Shown here: positions 30,706 through 40,726 of the stretch, piece after piece
How positions within the stretch are numbered: the first letter of the stretch is position 1
Layout: every line of letters starts with the position of its first letter
Assembly (NCBI RefSeq): GCF_002737755.1
Contig: NZ_PEGH01000018.1
Coordinates: forward strand, 496,001 to 560,000
Origin: Caulobacter sp. BP25
GTDB lineage: Bacteria; Pseudomonadota; Alphaproteobacteria; Caulobacterales; Caulobacteraceae
DNA length: 64,000 bases
Direction of reading: 5' to 3'
Program-made: the position numbers and the translations under genes
Notes under the pieces: model-generated
What the model was told of the DNA's origin: nothing
Database searches by the model: none
Seen by the model: only the letters and a program-made list of their open reading frames with translations

Positions 30706-33700
30706 ATGAACATCCAGGGGGCATCGGACCTCGGCGAAGGCCTTTTTGGCCGCGTCGCGGCGTCCGCGCCGGCGCGCTATGCGATCTTCGCGCTGGCGGC
30801 GATCGTTGTCTTGCTGGCCGTCGTCGTGCCGCTGGACACCAATGGGCAGCTGATCTTTGGCCTGGGCGTCTTCGCCGTCGCCGCCGCCATTGGTCAGCTC
30901 AGCGACAGCCGGAAGATGACCATCGGCCTGGTCGTGGTCTCTACGGCCTTGTCGACCAGATACCTATGGTGGCGAACCACCCAGACTCTGCACTTCGACA
31001 ATCCCCTGGCCACCGGCCTGGGGATCGGTCTTTATCTGGCCGAGCTCTATGCCTGGCTGATCCTTGTTCTCGGCTATGTGCAATGCGTCTGGCCGCTGGA
31101 CCGCAAGGTTCGGGAAATCTCCGGCCCGCCCGAGACCTGGCCGACCGTCGACATCTACATCCCGACCTATAACGAGAGCCTCGAGATGGTGCAGGACACC
31201 GTCTTCGCGGCGATGGATCAGGACTATCCGCCCGATCGCTTCAAGGTCTACATCCTCGATGACGGCCGTCGGCCCGAGTTCGAAGAGTTCGCGCGCAAGG
31301 CCGGCTGCGGCTACATCACCCGCAACGACAACAAGCACGCTAAGGCTGGTAACCTCAACAACGCCATCCCGCAGACGACGGGCGAGCTGCTCTGCATCTT
31401 TGACGCCGACCACGTGGCGACGCGCGCCTTCCTGCAGCTGACCGTCGGCTGGTTCCAGGCCGACCCACGGTTGGCGCTGATGCAGACGCCGCACTACTTC
31501 TACTCGCCCGATCCGGTGCAGCGGAATATCCGCGCCGTGAAGGACATCCCCGGCGAGGGCGACCTGTTCTACGGCGTGGTCCAGAAGGGCAACGATTTCT
31601 GGAACGCCACCTTCTTCTGCGGCTCCTGCGCGGTGATCCGTCGCGAAGCCCTGGAGCAGACCAACGGCTTCGCCGGCGAGACCGTCACCGAAGACGCCCA
31701 CACCGCGCTGAAGCTGCAGCGCATGGGCTGGAACACGGCCTATCTGAACACGCGTCTGTCAGCGGGTCTGGCGACCGAGCGCCTGGCGCTACACATCGGC
31801 CAGCGGGCCCGGTGGGCGCGGGGCATGACCCAGATCTTCCGGATCGACAATCCGATGCTCGGCCCGGGCCTGACCCTGGGTCAGCGCCTCTGTTACCTGA
31901 ACGCGATGCTGCACTTTCAGTTTCCGCTGCCGCGCATCGTGTTCCTGACCTCGCCGCTGGCCTATCTGATCTTCGAGCAGAACATCATCGCCGCCGGGGC
32001 CTTCACGATCGTCACCTACGCGATCCCGCACCTTCTGCTGTCGGTGCTGGTCAATGAGCGCATCCAGGGAAAGTATCGCCGCGCCTTCTGGGGCGAGGTT
32101 TACGAGTCGCTGATCTCGTTCCACCTGGTGGGGCCGACGATCCTGCCGCTGTTCGACCCGAAGAAGGGCAAGTTCAACGTCACCGACAAGGGCGGGCTGC
32201 TCGAGGAAGGCTATTTCGACTTCAAGGTCCTGCTGCCGCTGCTGATCACCACGGGCCTACTGTTCGGCGCGATCGGTTCGGGGATCGCCAAGTTGCTGCT
32301 ACCGCAGTATTTCGACGTTCAGCTGGGTACGATTATGCTTAACGTCGCCTGGTCGAGTTTCAGCCTGCTGATCCTGATCACGGCGATCGCGGTGGGACGC
32401 GAGACCCGCCAGATTCGCAAGCACGAGCACCTGGGCGTTGTGCTGCCCACGCGGCTCTATTTCGACGACGGCCATGTGCTCTCCACCGAGACGATGAACA
32501 TCTCGATGGGCGGCATGGCGGTGCCGGCGCCGGACGACGAAGTTATCGAGGGGCGGACCGTGACCCACGTAGAGGTGTTCGCGGCCGAGAAGACGTTTGG
32601 ATTCCCGGTTAAGATGTTGGGAAGCGGGAAGGGCGGGCTGAGGTTTATGTTCACGGAAATGACGCTGGAATCGCGGCGGCAACTGGTGCGGGTGGTCATG
32701 GGCCGCGCCGACGCCTGGCCGTTGATCGACGATCACGTTTCCTGGTCGGCCTGGCAGTCGTTCACCGACCTGTTGCGCGCCTCCATCTCGATCCTGCTGT
32801 GGTGGCGCTATCGCGACACCCCGCGCGCCTCGATCGCCTACAAGCGCGCCGGGCCGACGGCCGTCGTCGCGCTGCTGGCCCTGGGGCTGGGCCTTGGCCT
32901 GCTGAGCCCGAGCCAAGGTCACGCCCAGGCCGCGCGCGCCACGGCTCCCGCTGCGGCGGCCGCGCCCGCCAAGGCTCCGCCCGCTGGCGTGCGCACGATC
33001 TCCATGACGCTGGAGGACCTGAAGGTCAGCCGCCCCCTGCGCCTGATCGGCTCGGCCGGCGAGGCTGGCATTCCGGTCAACCTGCGCCAGGACGAGGTCG
33101 TCACCCAGGCCCAGCTGACCCTGAACTTCGCCTATTCTCCCACGCTGCTGGCCGATCTCAGCCATCTGACCGTGCTGATGAACGACGAGGTGATCGGCAC
33201 CGTGCCCCTGACGCCCGACGGCGCCGGCGGCGTGGTCGTCAACCTGCCGATCGACCCGGGCCTGTTCACGAACGAGAACCGCCTGGGCTTCCGCTTCATC
33301 AGCCACTACACGCGCAGCTGCGAGGACCCCCTGCACTCGACGCTGTGGGCCAATATCAGCAACACGCGCAGCCGACTGACCCTGACCCTGCAGCAGCTGT
33401 CGGTGGGCGACTCTCTGGCCCGTCTGCCCGGCCCCTTCTTCGACGCGACCGAAGGCCGTCAGTTGAAGTTGCCGTTCGTGTTCGCCGGCGCGCCGAGCAA
33501 TGAGCTGATCGCCGCCGGCGCGGCCGCGGCCTCGTATTTCGGCATGTCGGCCAGCTTCCACGGCTTCTCGTTCCCGGTGTTGTTCAGCGACCTGCCGGAC
33601 GGCAACGCCATCGTGCTGGCCCGCAGCGGCAGCCAGATCGGCGGCTGGGTCGCGCCCCAGGTGGCCGGCCCGACGATCAGCCTGGTTCGCAATCCGCGAA

Positions 33701-35121
33701 ACCCCTACGCCACCCTGCTGGTGATCACCGGCGCCTCTGACGAGGACGTGCTGGCCGCGGCCCGGGTGCTGGCCGCCTCGCCCAAGAGCTTGTCGGGCCA
33801 GAGCGCCCAGATCACGCCGCAGCCAATCGCCCGTCGCCAACCCTATGACGCGCCACGCTGGGTCGACACGCGCCGTCCCGTGCGGCTGGGTGATCTGGTG
33901 GGTCAGTCAAACCTGGAAGGGGCGGGTCTGCGTCCTGGCCTGCTGACGGCGGAGTTCCGCACCGCGCCGGACCTGTTCTTCTGGCCGCGTCCGGGCGCCA
34001 AGTTGAACTTCGGCTATCGCTATCCGGCGGGGCCCTGGCTGGACTATTCGATGTCGCGCCTGGATGTGCTGGCCAACGACAAGTACATCCGCTCGATCCC
34101 TCTTCGTCCAGAGCGGACCGCCGCCAAGGTGCGTGACGCGATCGGCGTGTCGGCCCTCCAGAACTCGGCCTCTGTGGATATCCCCGGCTACAATATCTTC
34201 GGGGAGAACCAGCTGCAGTTCTATTACGACCTGCACGGCATCAAGAAGGGCGCCTGCCAAGGCATGCTGCCGGTCGGCATCCGGGTCGGCATCGACGCCG
34301 ACTCCACGCTGGACATGACCGGCGCGCACCATTTCTCGCGCATGCCCGATCTGGCGTTCTTCGCCAGCTCCGGCTTCCCGTTCAGCCGCGTCGCCGATCT
34401 GTCGGAGACCCTGGTCCTGATCCCGCAACAGCCGCAGCCGGATACGCTGCAGGCGCTGTTCACCCTGATCGGCCGCATCGGCGACTCCACCGGCGCGCCG
34501 GCCGTCGCCCTCACCATCGCTCGCCCGGGCGAGGCGCCCAGCCTGCGCGGCCGGGACATCCTGGTGGTTGGCCCGCTCTCCCTGGCCTCGCAGGCCTCTG
34601 AGCTGTTCCAGAGCGCTCCGGTGCGGGTGGAAGGCAGCCAGCTGCGCGTAGTGTCGACCTCGCCGATCTCGCGCCTGTTCTCGCGCTTCGGCTCCAATGT
34701 CGACCAGCGCAACCCGGTTGCCGCCGATGCGGCGCTGGTCACGGTCAGCGATTTCGCCGGCGTCTCCAGCTGGCGTTCGCCGTTCGACAAGAGCCGCGTG
34801 GTGGTGGCGGTGCTGGCGGCGACGCCGTCGCGTCTGCCCGAGATCGTCAATTCGATGGATAAGCCGGAAGCCAACGCCGCGATGCAGGGCGATCTGGCCA
34901 TCGCCACCGACAAGAGCTTCAACAGCTTCCAGGTGTCGCCGGGGTTCTGGTCGGGTCATCTGCCCTGGTGGGTGGCGATCATGTGGTGGTGCAGCCGCAA
35001 TCCGTTGGTGCTGGCCCTGGCGGTGATCGGCGCGTCTCTGGTAATCGGTTTGGGCTTCTGGGTCGTGCTCCGCGCCCTTGAACGCAAGCGTCTGGCCGAC
35101 AGGGAAGTGGACCCGCGATGA
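30706..35121 (+). CDS. bcsAB: Cellulose synthase catalytic subunit fused to BcsB (BcsAB)
   Basis: A 1471-residue fusion of BcsA and BcsB, as in acetic acid bacteria. The BcsA part (1-760) has multiple membrane helices and a GT2 domain with D185-D186, D233xD235, T328-E329-D330 and Q366xxR369W370. These polymerise UDP-glucose into beta-1,4-glucan and extrude it. The PilZ domain after residue 565 has R571-KHE-H575 where RxxxR is expected, then N598xSxxG603. The BcsB part (about 770-1440) starts with a hydrophobic segment and Ala-rich linker. It has paired carbohydrate-binding-like repeats and ends in a membrane helix (about 1430-1452). bcsC overlaps by ATGA. Confidence 0.96.
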   Translation: MNIQGASDLGEGLFGRVAASAPARYAIFALAAIVVLLAVVVPLDTNGQLIFGLGVFAVAAAIGQLSDSRKMTIGLVVVSTALSTRYLWWRTTQTLHFDNPLATGLGIGLYLAELYAWLILVLGYVQCVWPLDRKVREISGPPETWPTVDIYIPTYNESLEMVQDTVFAAMDQDYPPDRFKVYILDDGRRPEFEEFARKAGCGYITRNDNKHAKAGNLNNAIPQTTGELLCIFDADHVATRAFLQLTVGWFQADPRLALMQTPHYFYSPDPVQRNIRAVKDIPGEGDLFYGVVQKGNDFWNATFFCGSCAVIRREALEQTNGFAGETVTEDAHTALKLQRMGWNTAYLNTRLSAGLATERLALHIGQRARWARGMTQIFRIDNPMLGPGLTLGQRLCYLNAMLHFQFPLPRIVFLTSPLAYLIFEQNIIAAGAFTIVTYAIPHLLLSVLVNERIQGKYRRAFWGEVYESLISFHLVGPTILPLFDPKKGKFNVTDKGGLLEEGYFDFKVLLPLLITTGLLFGAIGSGIAKLLLPQYFDVQLGTIMLNVAWSSFSLLILITAIAVGRETRQIRKHEHLGVVLPTRLYFDDGHVLSTETMNISMGGMAVPAPDDEVIEGRTVTHVEVFAAEKTFGFPVKMLGSGKGGLRFMFTEMTLESRRQLVRVVMGRADAWPLIDDHVSWSAWQSFTDLLRASISILLWWRYRDTPRASIAYKRAGPTAVVALLALGLGLGLLSPSQGHAQAARATAPAAAAAPAKAPPAGVRTISMTLEDLKVSRPLRLIGSAGEAGIPVNLRQDEVVTQAQLTLNFAYSPTLLADLSHLTVLMNDEVIGTVPLTPDGAGGVVVNLPIDPGLFTNENRLGFRFISHYTRSCEDPLHSTLWANISNTRSRLTLTLQQLSVGDSLARLPGPFFDATEGRQLKLPFVFAGAPSNELIAAGAAAASYFGMSASFHGFSFPVLFSDLPDGNAIVLARSGSQIGGWVAPQVAGPTISLVRNPRNPYATLLVITGASDEDVLAAARVLAASPKSLSGQSAQITPQPIARRQPYDAPRWVDTRRPVRLGDLVGQSNLEGAGLRPGLLTAEFRTAPDLFFWPRPGAKLNFGYRYPAGPWLDYSMSRLDVLANDKYIRSIPLRPERTAAKVRDAIGVSALQNSASVDIPGYNIFGENQLQFYYDLHGIKKGACQGMLPVGIRVGIDADSTLDMTGAHHFSRMPDLAFFASSGFPFSRVADLSETLVLIPQQPQPDTLQALFTLIGRIGDSTGAPAVALTIARPGEAPSLRGRDILVVGPLSLASQASELFQSAPVRVEGSQLRVVSTSPISRLFSRFGSNVDQRNPVAADAALVTVSDFAGVSSWRSPFDKSRVVVAVLAATPSRLPEIVNSMDKPEANAAMQGDLAIATDKSFNSFQVSPGFWSGHLPWWVAIMWWCSRNPLVLALAVIGASLVIGLGFWVVLRALERKRLADREVDPR

Positions 35122-38100
35122 GAGCGATCGCCTGTATCTCGCTGGCGTCGAGCCTGATGGCCTCGACGGCCATCGCCCAGGTCCAACCTAAACTGCCCAG
35201 TGACAAGCCTGCGGCTCAGCCCCTGGTCCCCGGCGCCAAGACGCTGAAGCCGGAGGTGGCGACGCCACCGGCCGCTCAGGGCGCCAGTCAGGGCGGGGTT
35301 GTGCAGGCGCTGCTGAACCAGGCGGCCAGCCAGCGTAAGCGCGGCCGCAAGGATCTCAGCCTCCAGGCCCTGCAACGGGCTCTCAGAGAGAGCCCGAACA
35401 ATCCGCAGGTGCTGCAGCGCCTGGCGTCCTACGCCATCGAGGACGGCGACGTCGGGGCCGGCGATCGCTGGACGCGGCAGCTGCGCGCCGCCACCAGCGC
35501 TTCCGACCCGCGGGTCGTAGCGCTGGACAAGGCGCTCAAGGCGCGTTCGGCCATGTCCAACGCGAGCACCCAGGACGCCGCGGTAATCGACCCCCGCGAG
35601 GGCCGGACCGACACCAGGCCCTCGGCCCCGATCGACCCCAGCGGCGCCTCGCGCGCGGCCGGTTTCGAGGCGCTGGAGCGCAAGGATCTCGCTGGCGCCG
35701 AGCGTCTATTCAACCAGGCCCTGCGCGAGCGGTCGAGCGATCTGGACGCCGCCGGCGGCCTAGGGATCATCCGCCTGCAGCAGGGCCGTTTCGCCGACGC
35801 CGAGACGCTGCTCAAGCGCGCCAGCGGCGGCCCGTCGGGCGCCCAGCGCTGGGGCGAGGCCCTGCGTTCGGCCCAGTTCTTCTCGACCCTCTCGCGCGCC
35901 CGCGCGGCTTATGAGGGCGGCCGCTATGCTCAGGCCGAGCAGGACGCTCGCGTCCTGGCCAATAGCCAAAGCCCCGACCGCATCGAGGCTCAGGTCCTTT
36001 TGGGTCAGTCCCTGGTCGCCCTGGGGCGGCCCGCCGACGCCGAGACCGCCTTCCGCGCCGCCCAGGCGAGCGCGCCACAGCGCCCGGAGGTCATCTCGGG
36101 CCTCGCCCAAGCCCTGGCTGATCAGGCCCGCTACGACGAGGCCAGCGAGGTCGCCGCGAACCTGACCGGCCCCGCCGCCGGCCAGACGCGCGCGGCGATC
36201 GAACGCGCCCGCGCCAACGAGCTGCAAAAGCGTGGCGACACCTTCGGCGCCGGCGCGGCCCTTTCGGCCGCCCTGAGCGCCAATCCGAACAATCCGTGGT
36301 CGCGCTACGACTACGCCCGGTTCCTGGCCGAGCAGGGCCAGGAGGCCGAGGCCCAGTCGCTGATGGCGGCGCTCTACCAGTCCAGCGATCCCGAGGCCCT
36401 GCAGGCCGCCGCGCTCTATTCGGAATCGCGCGGCCGCAACGACGAGGCCATCGGCCTGCTGCGCCGTGTGCCCGACGCCAGCCGCACCCGCGCGGTCAAG
36501 GACCTGATCGCCCGCGTCGAGGCGCTCAGCACGATCGAACAGGCCAAGCGCTGGGGCGCCCAGGGGCGGCCGGTCGACGGCGTCAGCCTGCTGCGCGGCC
36601 TGATGTCCCGCACCTCGCCCAGCTTCGGCGTGCGGGGCCGCATCGCCGAGACCCTGCTGGACCTTGGCGACAGCTATCAGTCCACCGCCCTGGCGATGGA
36701 GGCCTCGCGCCAGCCGCCGGCCAGCTTCAAGCCTTCGGAGGCCTCGGGCTTCCTGGCGGTGTTGGCCCAGACGGGTCAGGACGCGGCCGCGATCAACCTG
36801 CTCAACGCCGCCGCTCAGCAGCAGCCCCAGAGCGAGTATCGGACCCTGGCGGCGCTCTACAGCGCCCGCCGCGCCGACCGCCTGCGCCTGGCGGGAGACT
36901 TCGCCGGCGCCTTCGACACGCTGTCGCAAGGCTTCACGGTCGCCCCGCGCGACCCGACCCTGCTGTCGGCCCTGGCCCGCCTGTACGACTCCGGCGACCT
37001 GGCCCCGCAGGCGGCCCAGACCTACGACGCCCTGCTGTCGATCAATCCCAGCGACTCCGAAGCACTGGCCGGCTCGGCCCGCGTGGCGGTCCGAACGGGC
37101 GAGTACGACCGCGCCAGCGACCTGTTGCGCCGGGCGATCACGATCCAGCCCAACAACGCCGACCTCTACTATCAGCTGGGCCAGATGGAGCAGGCGCGGG
37201 GACGCGAACGCGCGGCCCTGAAGGCGTTCGAGCGCGCCCAGAGTCTGCTGGCGCGCGGCCAGGGCGGCGCTCCGGGCGCGCAGCCTGGCGTCGCCGGCGC
37301 CCTGGGGGCCAATCCGTTCGCTGCTCGGGCGATCGCCCAGGCCGCGGACGCCCCGACCTATGGCGCGCCGGCGACCTCCGCCGCGCCGACCTACGCTCTG
37401 CCGCAGATTTCCAATCCCGCCGCCGCGCCGGTCCAGGCCTATGCGTCCTACGCGCCAGCTCCCGCGCCCGCGCCGTTCCAGAGCTTCTCGCCCATTCCGT
37501 CGAACGCGCCGCAGAGCGATTTCGGCGCGATGGACCAGGGGCTGAGCCTGCCGGCCAATTCGAATCCCGTCGCGACCCCGGCTCCCTCGGCTCCCGCCTA
37601 TCAGGCCTCGCCCTACGCGGCTTCGACTCCCGCCGCCCTGGCCCCGCTGCCGACGCCGGCCCCGGTCTATGCGCCGCCGCGCGCCTACGCCGCCGCCTCG
37701 GGCCGGACGCAGGTGGTCGGCGCCGCGTCCGACGCGACCGCGCCGCTGCCGACCAAGGTCGGGCGCGAGATCGCCGCGCTGCGCCAGTCGACCGCCCCGC
37801 AGCTGGAAGGCGTGGCCAACATGCGCGCTCGCAGCGGCGAGAAGGGCACGAGCCGCCTGTTCGAGGCCAACACCCGCATCGCCGCCTCGGTCTCGCCTTT
37901 CGGCGTCGGCCGTCTGGGCGTGGCGGTCAATCCGGTGATCATCAGCTCCGGCGCGCCCGCCCAGTCGGCGGTCGCCAACATCGGGACCAACCCGCTGGTC
38001 AACGCCGAGGCGATCGTCGCCGGCGCCACCATCGTCCTGCCCGCCCTGGACAGCCGCAGCGAAGCCGGCGCGGGGGTGTCGCTGTTCTACGACTCTGGCC

Positions 38101-38900
38101 CCATCTCGCTGGACGCCGGCGTCACGCCGCTGGGCTTCATGCGCAAAAGCTTCACCGGCGGCCTGACCGGGCGTCTCGACATCGGCGAGGCCCAGGTGCG
38201 GGCCACGGTCGAGCAGCGTCCGGTGACCGACAGCGTGCTGGCCTATTCCGGCGACCGCGACCCGCTGACAGGCGTCGAGTGGGGCGGCGTGATCAAGCGT
38301 AACGCCAGCCTGGGCGCCTCGGCCAACTTCGGCTCGGCCGGCGCCTATCTGGACGCGGCCTACCGCCACCTGACCGGCCTCAACGTGGCCAGCAACACCG
38401 GCTATGAGATCAACGCCGGGGCCTATTTCCGCCCCATCAACAGCGATGGCGACCAGCTGCAGATCGGCCTCAACGCCAATATGCAGGCCTATGACAAGAA
38501 CCTGCGCTTCTTCAGCTTTGGCCAGGGCGGCTATTTCAGCCCGCAGCAGTTCGTCAGCCTGGCCCTGCCGGTGTCGTATGAGATGGATCGCGAGCGCTGG
38601 CGGGCCAAGGCCGCCTTCAGCGTCGGCGTTCAGTCCTACAGCGAAGACAGCTCGCCGATCTTCCCCAACAACCCGGCGGCCCAGCAGGCCATCGAGTCCT
38701 ACGCCGCGTCCGACAATACGGTCCTGGCGCGCTACGACTCGGCCAGCAAGACCGGCATCGGCCTGACCGGCCTGCTGCAGGGCGAGTACAAGTTCCGCGG
38801 TGGCTCGGCCGCCGGCGGCGAGGTCTCGCTCGACACCTTCGGGATCTACAATGAGTACAAGTTCCGCTTCTACCTGCGGCGGATCCTGGCCAGCCAATAG
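35118..38900 (+). CDS. bcsC: Cellulose synthase outer-membrane export protein BcsC
   Basis: BcsC, 1260 residues, exports cellulose through the outer membrane. It has a signal peptide (MRAIACISLASSLMASTAIAQ), then a long periplasmic series of TPR repeats (about 45-720, for example GFEALERKDLAGAERLFNQAL and YYQLGQMEQARGRERAALKAFE). A Pro/Ala/Tyr-rich linker covers about 725-880, and the C-terminal BcsC domain (from about 890) forms a beta-barrel ending in YNEYKFRFYLRRILASQ. Start and stop overlap bcsAB by 4 bp. Length matches the family. Confidence 0.95.
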   Translation: MRAIACISLASSLMASTAIAQVQPKLPSDKPAAQPLVPGAKTLKPEVATPPAAQGASQGGVVQALLNQAASQRKRGRKDLSLQALQRALRESPNNPQVLQRLASYAIEDGDVGAGDRWTRQLRAATSASDPRVVALDKALKARSAMSNASTQDAAVIDPREGRTDTRPSAPIDPSGASRAAGFEALERKDLAGAERLFNQALRERSSDLDAAGGLGIIRLQQGRFADAETLLKRASGGPSGAQRWGEALRSAQFFSTLSRARAAYEGGRYAQAEQDARVLANSQSPDRIEAQVLLGQSLVALGRPADAETAFRAAQASAPQRPEVISGLAQALADQARYDEASEVAANLTGPAAGQTRAAIERARANELQKRGDTFGAGAALSAALSANPNNPWSRYDYARFLAEQGQEAEAQSLMAALYQSSDPEALQAAALYSESRGRNDEAIGLLRRVPDASRTRAVKDLIARVEALSTIEQAKRWGAQGRPVDGVSLLRGLMSRTSPSFGVRGRIAETLLDLGDSYQSTALAMEASRQPPASFKPSEASGFLAVLAQTGQDAAAINLLNAAAQQQPQSEYRTLAALYSARRADRLRLAGDFAGAFDTLSQGFTVAPRDPTLLSALARLYDSGDLAPQAAQTYDALLSINPSDSEALAGSARVAVRTGEYDRASDLLRRAITIQPNNADLYYQLGQMEQARGRERAALKAFERAQSLLARGQGGAPGAQPGVAGALGANPFAARAIAQAADAPTYGAPATSAAPTYALPQISNPAAAPVQAYASYAPAPAPAPFQSFSPIPSNAPQSDFGAMDQGLSLPANSNPVATPAPSAPAYQASPYAASTPAALAPLPTPAPVYAPPRAYAAASGRTQVVGAASDATAPLPTKVGREIAALRQSTAPQLEGVANMRARSGEKGTSRLFEANTRIAASVSPFGVGRLGVAVNPVIISSGAPAQSAVANIGTNPLVNAEAIVAGATIVLPALDSRSEAGAGVSLFYDSGPISLDAGVTPLGFMRKSFTGGLTGRLDIGEAQVRATVEQRPVTDSVLAYSGDRDPLTGVEWGGVIKRNASLGASANFGSAGAYLDAAYRHLTGLNVASNTGYEINAGAYFRPINSDGDQLQIGLNANMQAYDKNLRFFSFGQGGYFSPQQFVSLALPVSYEMDRERWRAKAAFSVGVQSYSEDSSPIFPNNPAAQQAIESYAASDNTVLARYDSASKTGIGLTGLLQGEYKFRGGSAAGGEVSLDTFGIYNEYKFRFYLRRILASQ

Positions 38901-38909
38901 GAACGACCG

Positions 38910-39419
38910 ATGTTGAAGAGCCTTTCCTCCCGGACCGCCGCGCCGGAAGCCGCCAAGGTCGCCGACACCGCCGACCTGCGCTACCTGGCCGCCCGCCAGT
39001 TCAGCGCCCAGTGGCGCGCCGTCATGCTGGCCATGGCCGACGAGCTGTTCGAGAACTTCAGCGCCCAGGAGGCCTGGGGCTTCTACCGCCAGATCGGCCT
39101 GCGGGTGTCGCGCTCGGTGGCCCTGCCGCCGGTCAAGACCCTGGACGAGCTGGAAGCCTCGCTGAACGTCGTCCTGGCCGAGATGGACTGGGGCTATGTC
39201 TCGCTGTCGCTGGCCGACAGCGCCATCGCCATTCGCCACCGCGCCTATCCGGGCCAGCACCTGGAAGACGCCAGCGGCCACTGGCGCCGCGCCTTCTGCG
39301 CCCTGCTGGAAGGCGTCTACACCGTCTGGCTGCAAAGCCAGGGCGGCCGGCCGGAAATGACCGCCACCCATCGCGAGGGCGCCAGCGATGACGTCCTGGA
39401 ATTCTCGTATGGCCTCTAG
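38910..39419 (+). CDS. bcsD: Cellulose synthase subunit D (BcsD/AcsD)
   Basis: BcsD, 169 residues, is a periplasmic octameric ring in Komagataeibacter that helps align glucan chains into crystalline ribbons. Family features are QFSAQWRAVMLAMADELFENF, WGFYRQIGLRVSRSVALPPV and LEASLNVVLAEMDWG. The C-terminus has RRAFCALLEGVYTVWLQSQGG. There is no signal peptide, as in the family. It is 9 bp after bcsC, and bcsZ overlaps its 3' end. Its presence marks the operon as of the bcsD-containing type I class. Confidence 0.9.
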   Translation: MLKSLSSRTAAPEAAKVADTADLRYLAARQFSAQWRAVMLAMADELFENFSAQEAWGFYRQIGLRVSRSVALPPVKTLDELEASLNVVLAEMDWGYVSLSLADSAIAIRHRAYPGQHLEDASGHWRRAFCALLEGVYTVWLQSQGGRPEMTATHREGASDDVLEFSYGL

Positions 39420-40473
39420 ACGGGGGGTCATGCTGCTGATGGCCGCCGTCCTGGGCTTTCAGGCGGTGACCATGAGCGCCTGCGCCGCGCCCGCGCCGGG
39501 CAACTGGACGGACTACAAGGCTCGCTTTGTCCAGTCCGACGGGCGGGTGGTCGACACCGGCAACGGCGATGTCAGCCACTCCGAGGGCCAGGGCTTCGCG
39601 ATGATCATGGCCACGGCCTATGATGATCAGGCGACCTTCAAGAAGATGTGGACCTGGACCGACAAGACCCTGTCGCGGCCGGACACGCGCCTGTTCAAGT
39701 GGCGGTACATCCCCACTGGCGACCTGCGCACCCCCGATCCGAACAACGCCTTGGACGGCGACCTGCTGATCGCCTGGGCCCTGCTGCGCGGCGGCGAGCG
39801 CTGGAAACGTCCTGAATACCTCGAGGCCAGCGCCCAGATCCGTAGCGCCATCCTGAGCAAGCTGCTGGTCCGTCAGGGCGATCGCACGCTGCTGGTCCCG
39901 GGGATGGACGGTTTCGTCAACGCCCACGGCATGATCTTCAATCCGTCCTACGCGGTCATGCCGGCCCTGGACGCCTTCGCCGCGCGTGAGCCCAAGTCGC
40001 CCTGGCCGATGGTCCGCGACCAGGCGCTGAAGGCCATTCGCGACGCCCGCTTCGGCGCGACCGACCTGCCGGTCGACTGGGTCAAGGTCGACCCCGCCGG
40101 CGCGATGTGGACCGATCCGGACCGTCCGCCGCGCTTCGGCTTCGAAGCGATCCGGGTGCCGCTCTACATGTGCTGGTCGGGTCGTTGCGGCGATCCCGCC
40201 CTGCAGTCGGTCAAGCGTTGGTGGTCCTCGTTCCGCGCGGCGGGCAAGCCGGCCCCGGCCTGGATCGACGTGCGCACCGGCGAGGTGGCCCCGTTCGCCG
40301 CCTCGGTCGGCGCGGCCAGCGTCGCGGACCTGGCCCTGACCGGCAAGGCCTCGACCGCGGCGGTCCAGAACGAGGACTACTACTCCTCTTCCCTCTTGAT
40401 CCTCAGCCAGATCGCCGCCGACGAGCGCCGCGAGAAGGGCAAGCCAAGCCCCGCGTCCCAGCCCAAGCGCTGA
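39409..40473 (+). CDS. bcsZ: Periplasmic endo-beta-1,4-glucanase BcsZ (GH8)
   Basis: BcsZ, about 354 residues, is a family 8 glycosidase that trims nascent cellulose and aids its export. The start is uncertain: ATG 39409 gives MASRRGVMLLMAAVLGFQAV with a possible Tat or Sec signal. ATG 39388 and 39430 are alternatives. Catalytic motifs are VSHSEGQGFAMIMA with the acid Glu and DPNNALDGDLLIAWALLRGG with the conserved Asp; FNPSYAVMPALDAF follows. It overlaps bcsD and ends the operon. A Cys in TMSAC leaves lipoprotein anchoring possible. Confidence 0.92.
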   Translation: MASRRGVMLLMAAVLGFQAVTMSACAAPAPGNWTDYKARFVQSDGRVVDTGNGDVSHSEGQGFAMIMATAYDDQATFKKMWTWTDKTLSRPDTRLFKWRYIPTGDLRTPDPNNALDGDLLIAWALLRGGERWKRPEYLEASAQIRSAILSKLLVRQGDRTLLVPGMDGFVNAHGMIFNPSYAVMPALDAFAAREPKSPWPMVRDQALKAIRDARFGATDLPVDWVKVDPAGAMWTDPDRPPRFGFEAIRVPLYMCWSGRCGDPALQSVKRWWSSFRAAGKPAPAWIDVRTGEVAPFAASVGAASVADLALTGKASTAAVQNEDYYSSSLLILSQIAADERREKGKPSPASQPKR

Positions 40474-40726
40474 TCCCGCCACCAAGCCTCGCCATGCGCC
40501 ATTAGGTCGCCGTGCAGATAACGGTGATCTGAAATATGATCTCGATGAGTGCTCGTGTCGGCGGCGAGTGTGATTTTGATTACACTCCAAGGTATGCCGA
40601 CCGGCGTGCGCCTTACTAGTTTTGGGTCGGCCGGCGATGGTTCTTTGCAAAATCTCGTGTTAACGACGTTTTACGCGAGATGGATCCGACGTGTCGGGTC
40701 AGCTTGACGACAGGCGGAGATTTTCC

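Noticed and set aside
36296..38302. Plus-strand ORF of 668 residues inside bcsC in another frame
   Set aside because: Arg/Gly/Pro-rich shadow without start context; bcsC frame carries the TPR and barrel motifs.
35760..39431. Minus-strand ORF of 1223 residues over bcsC and bcsD
   Set aside because: Shadow of bcsC and bcsD; composition is Gly/Arg/Ala-rich and lacks any domain pattern.
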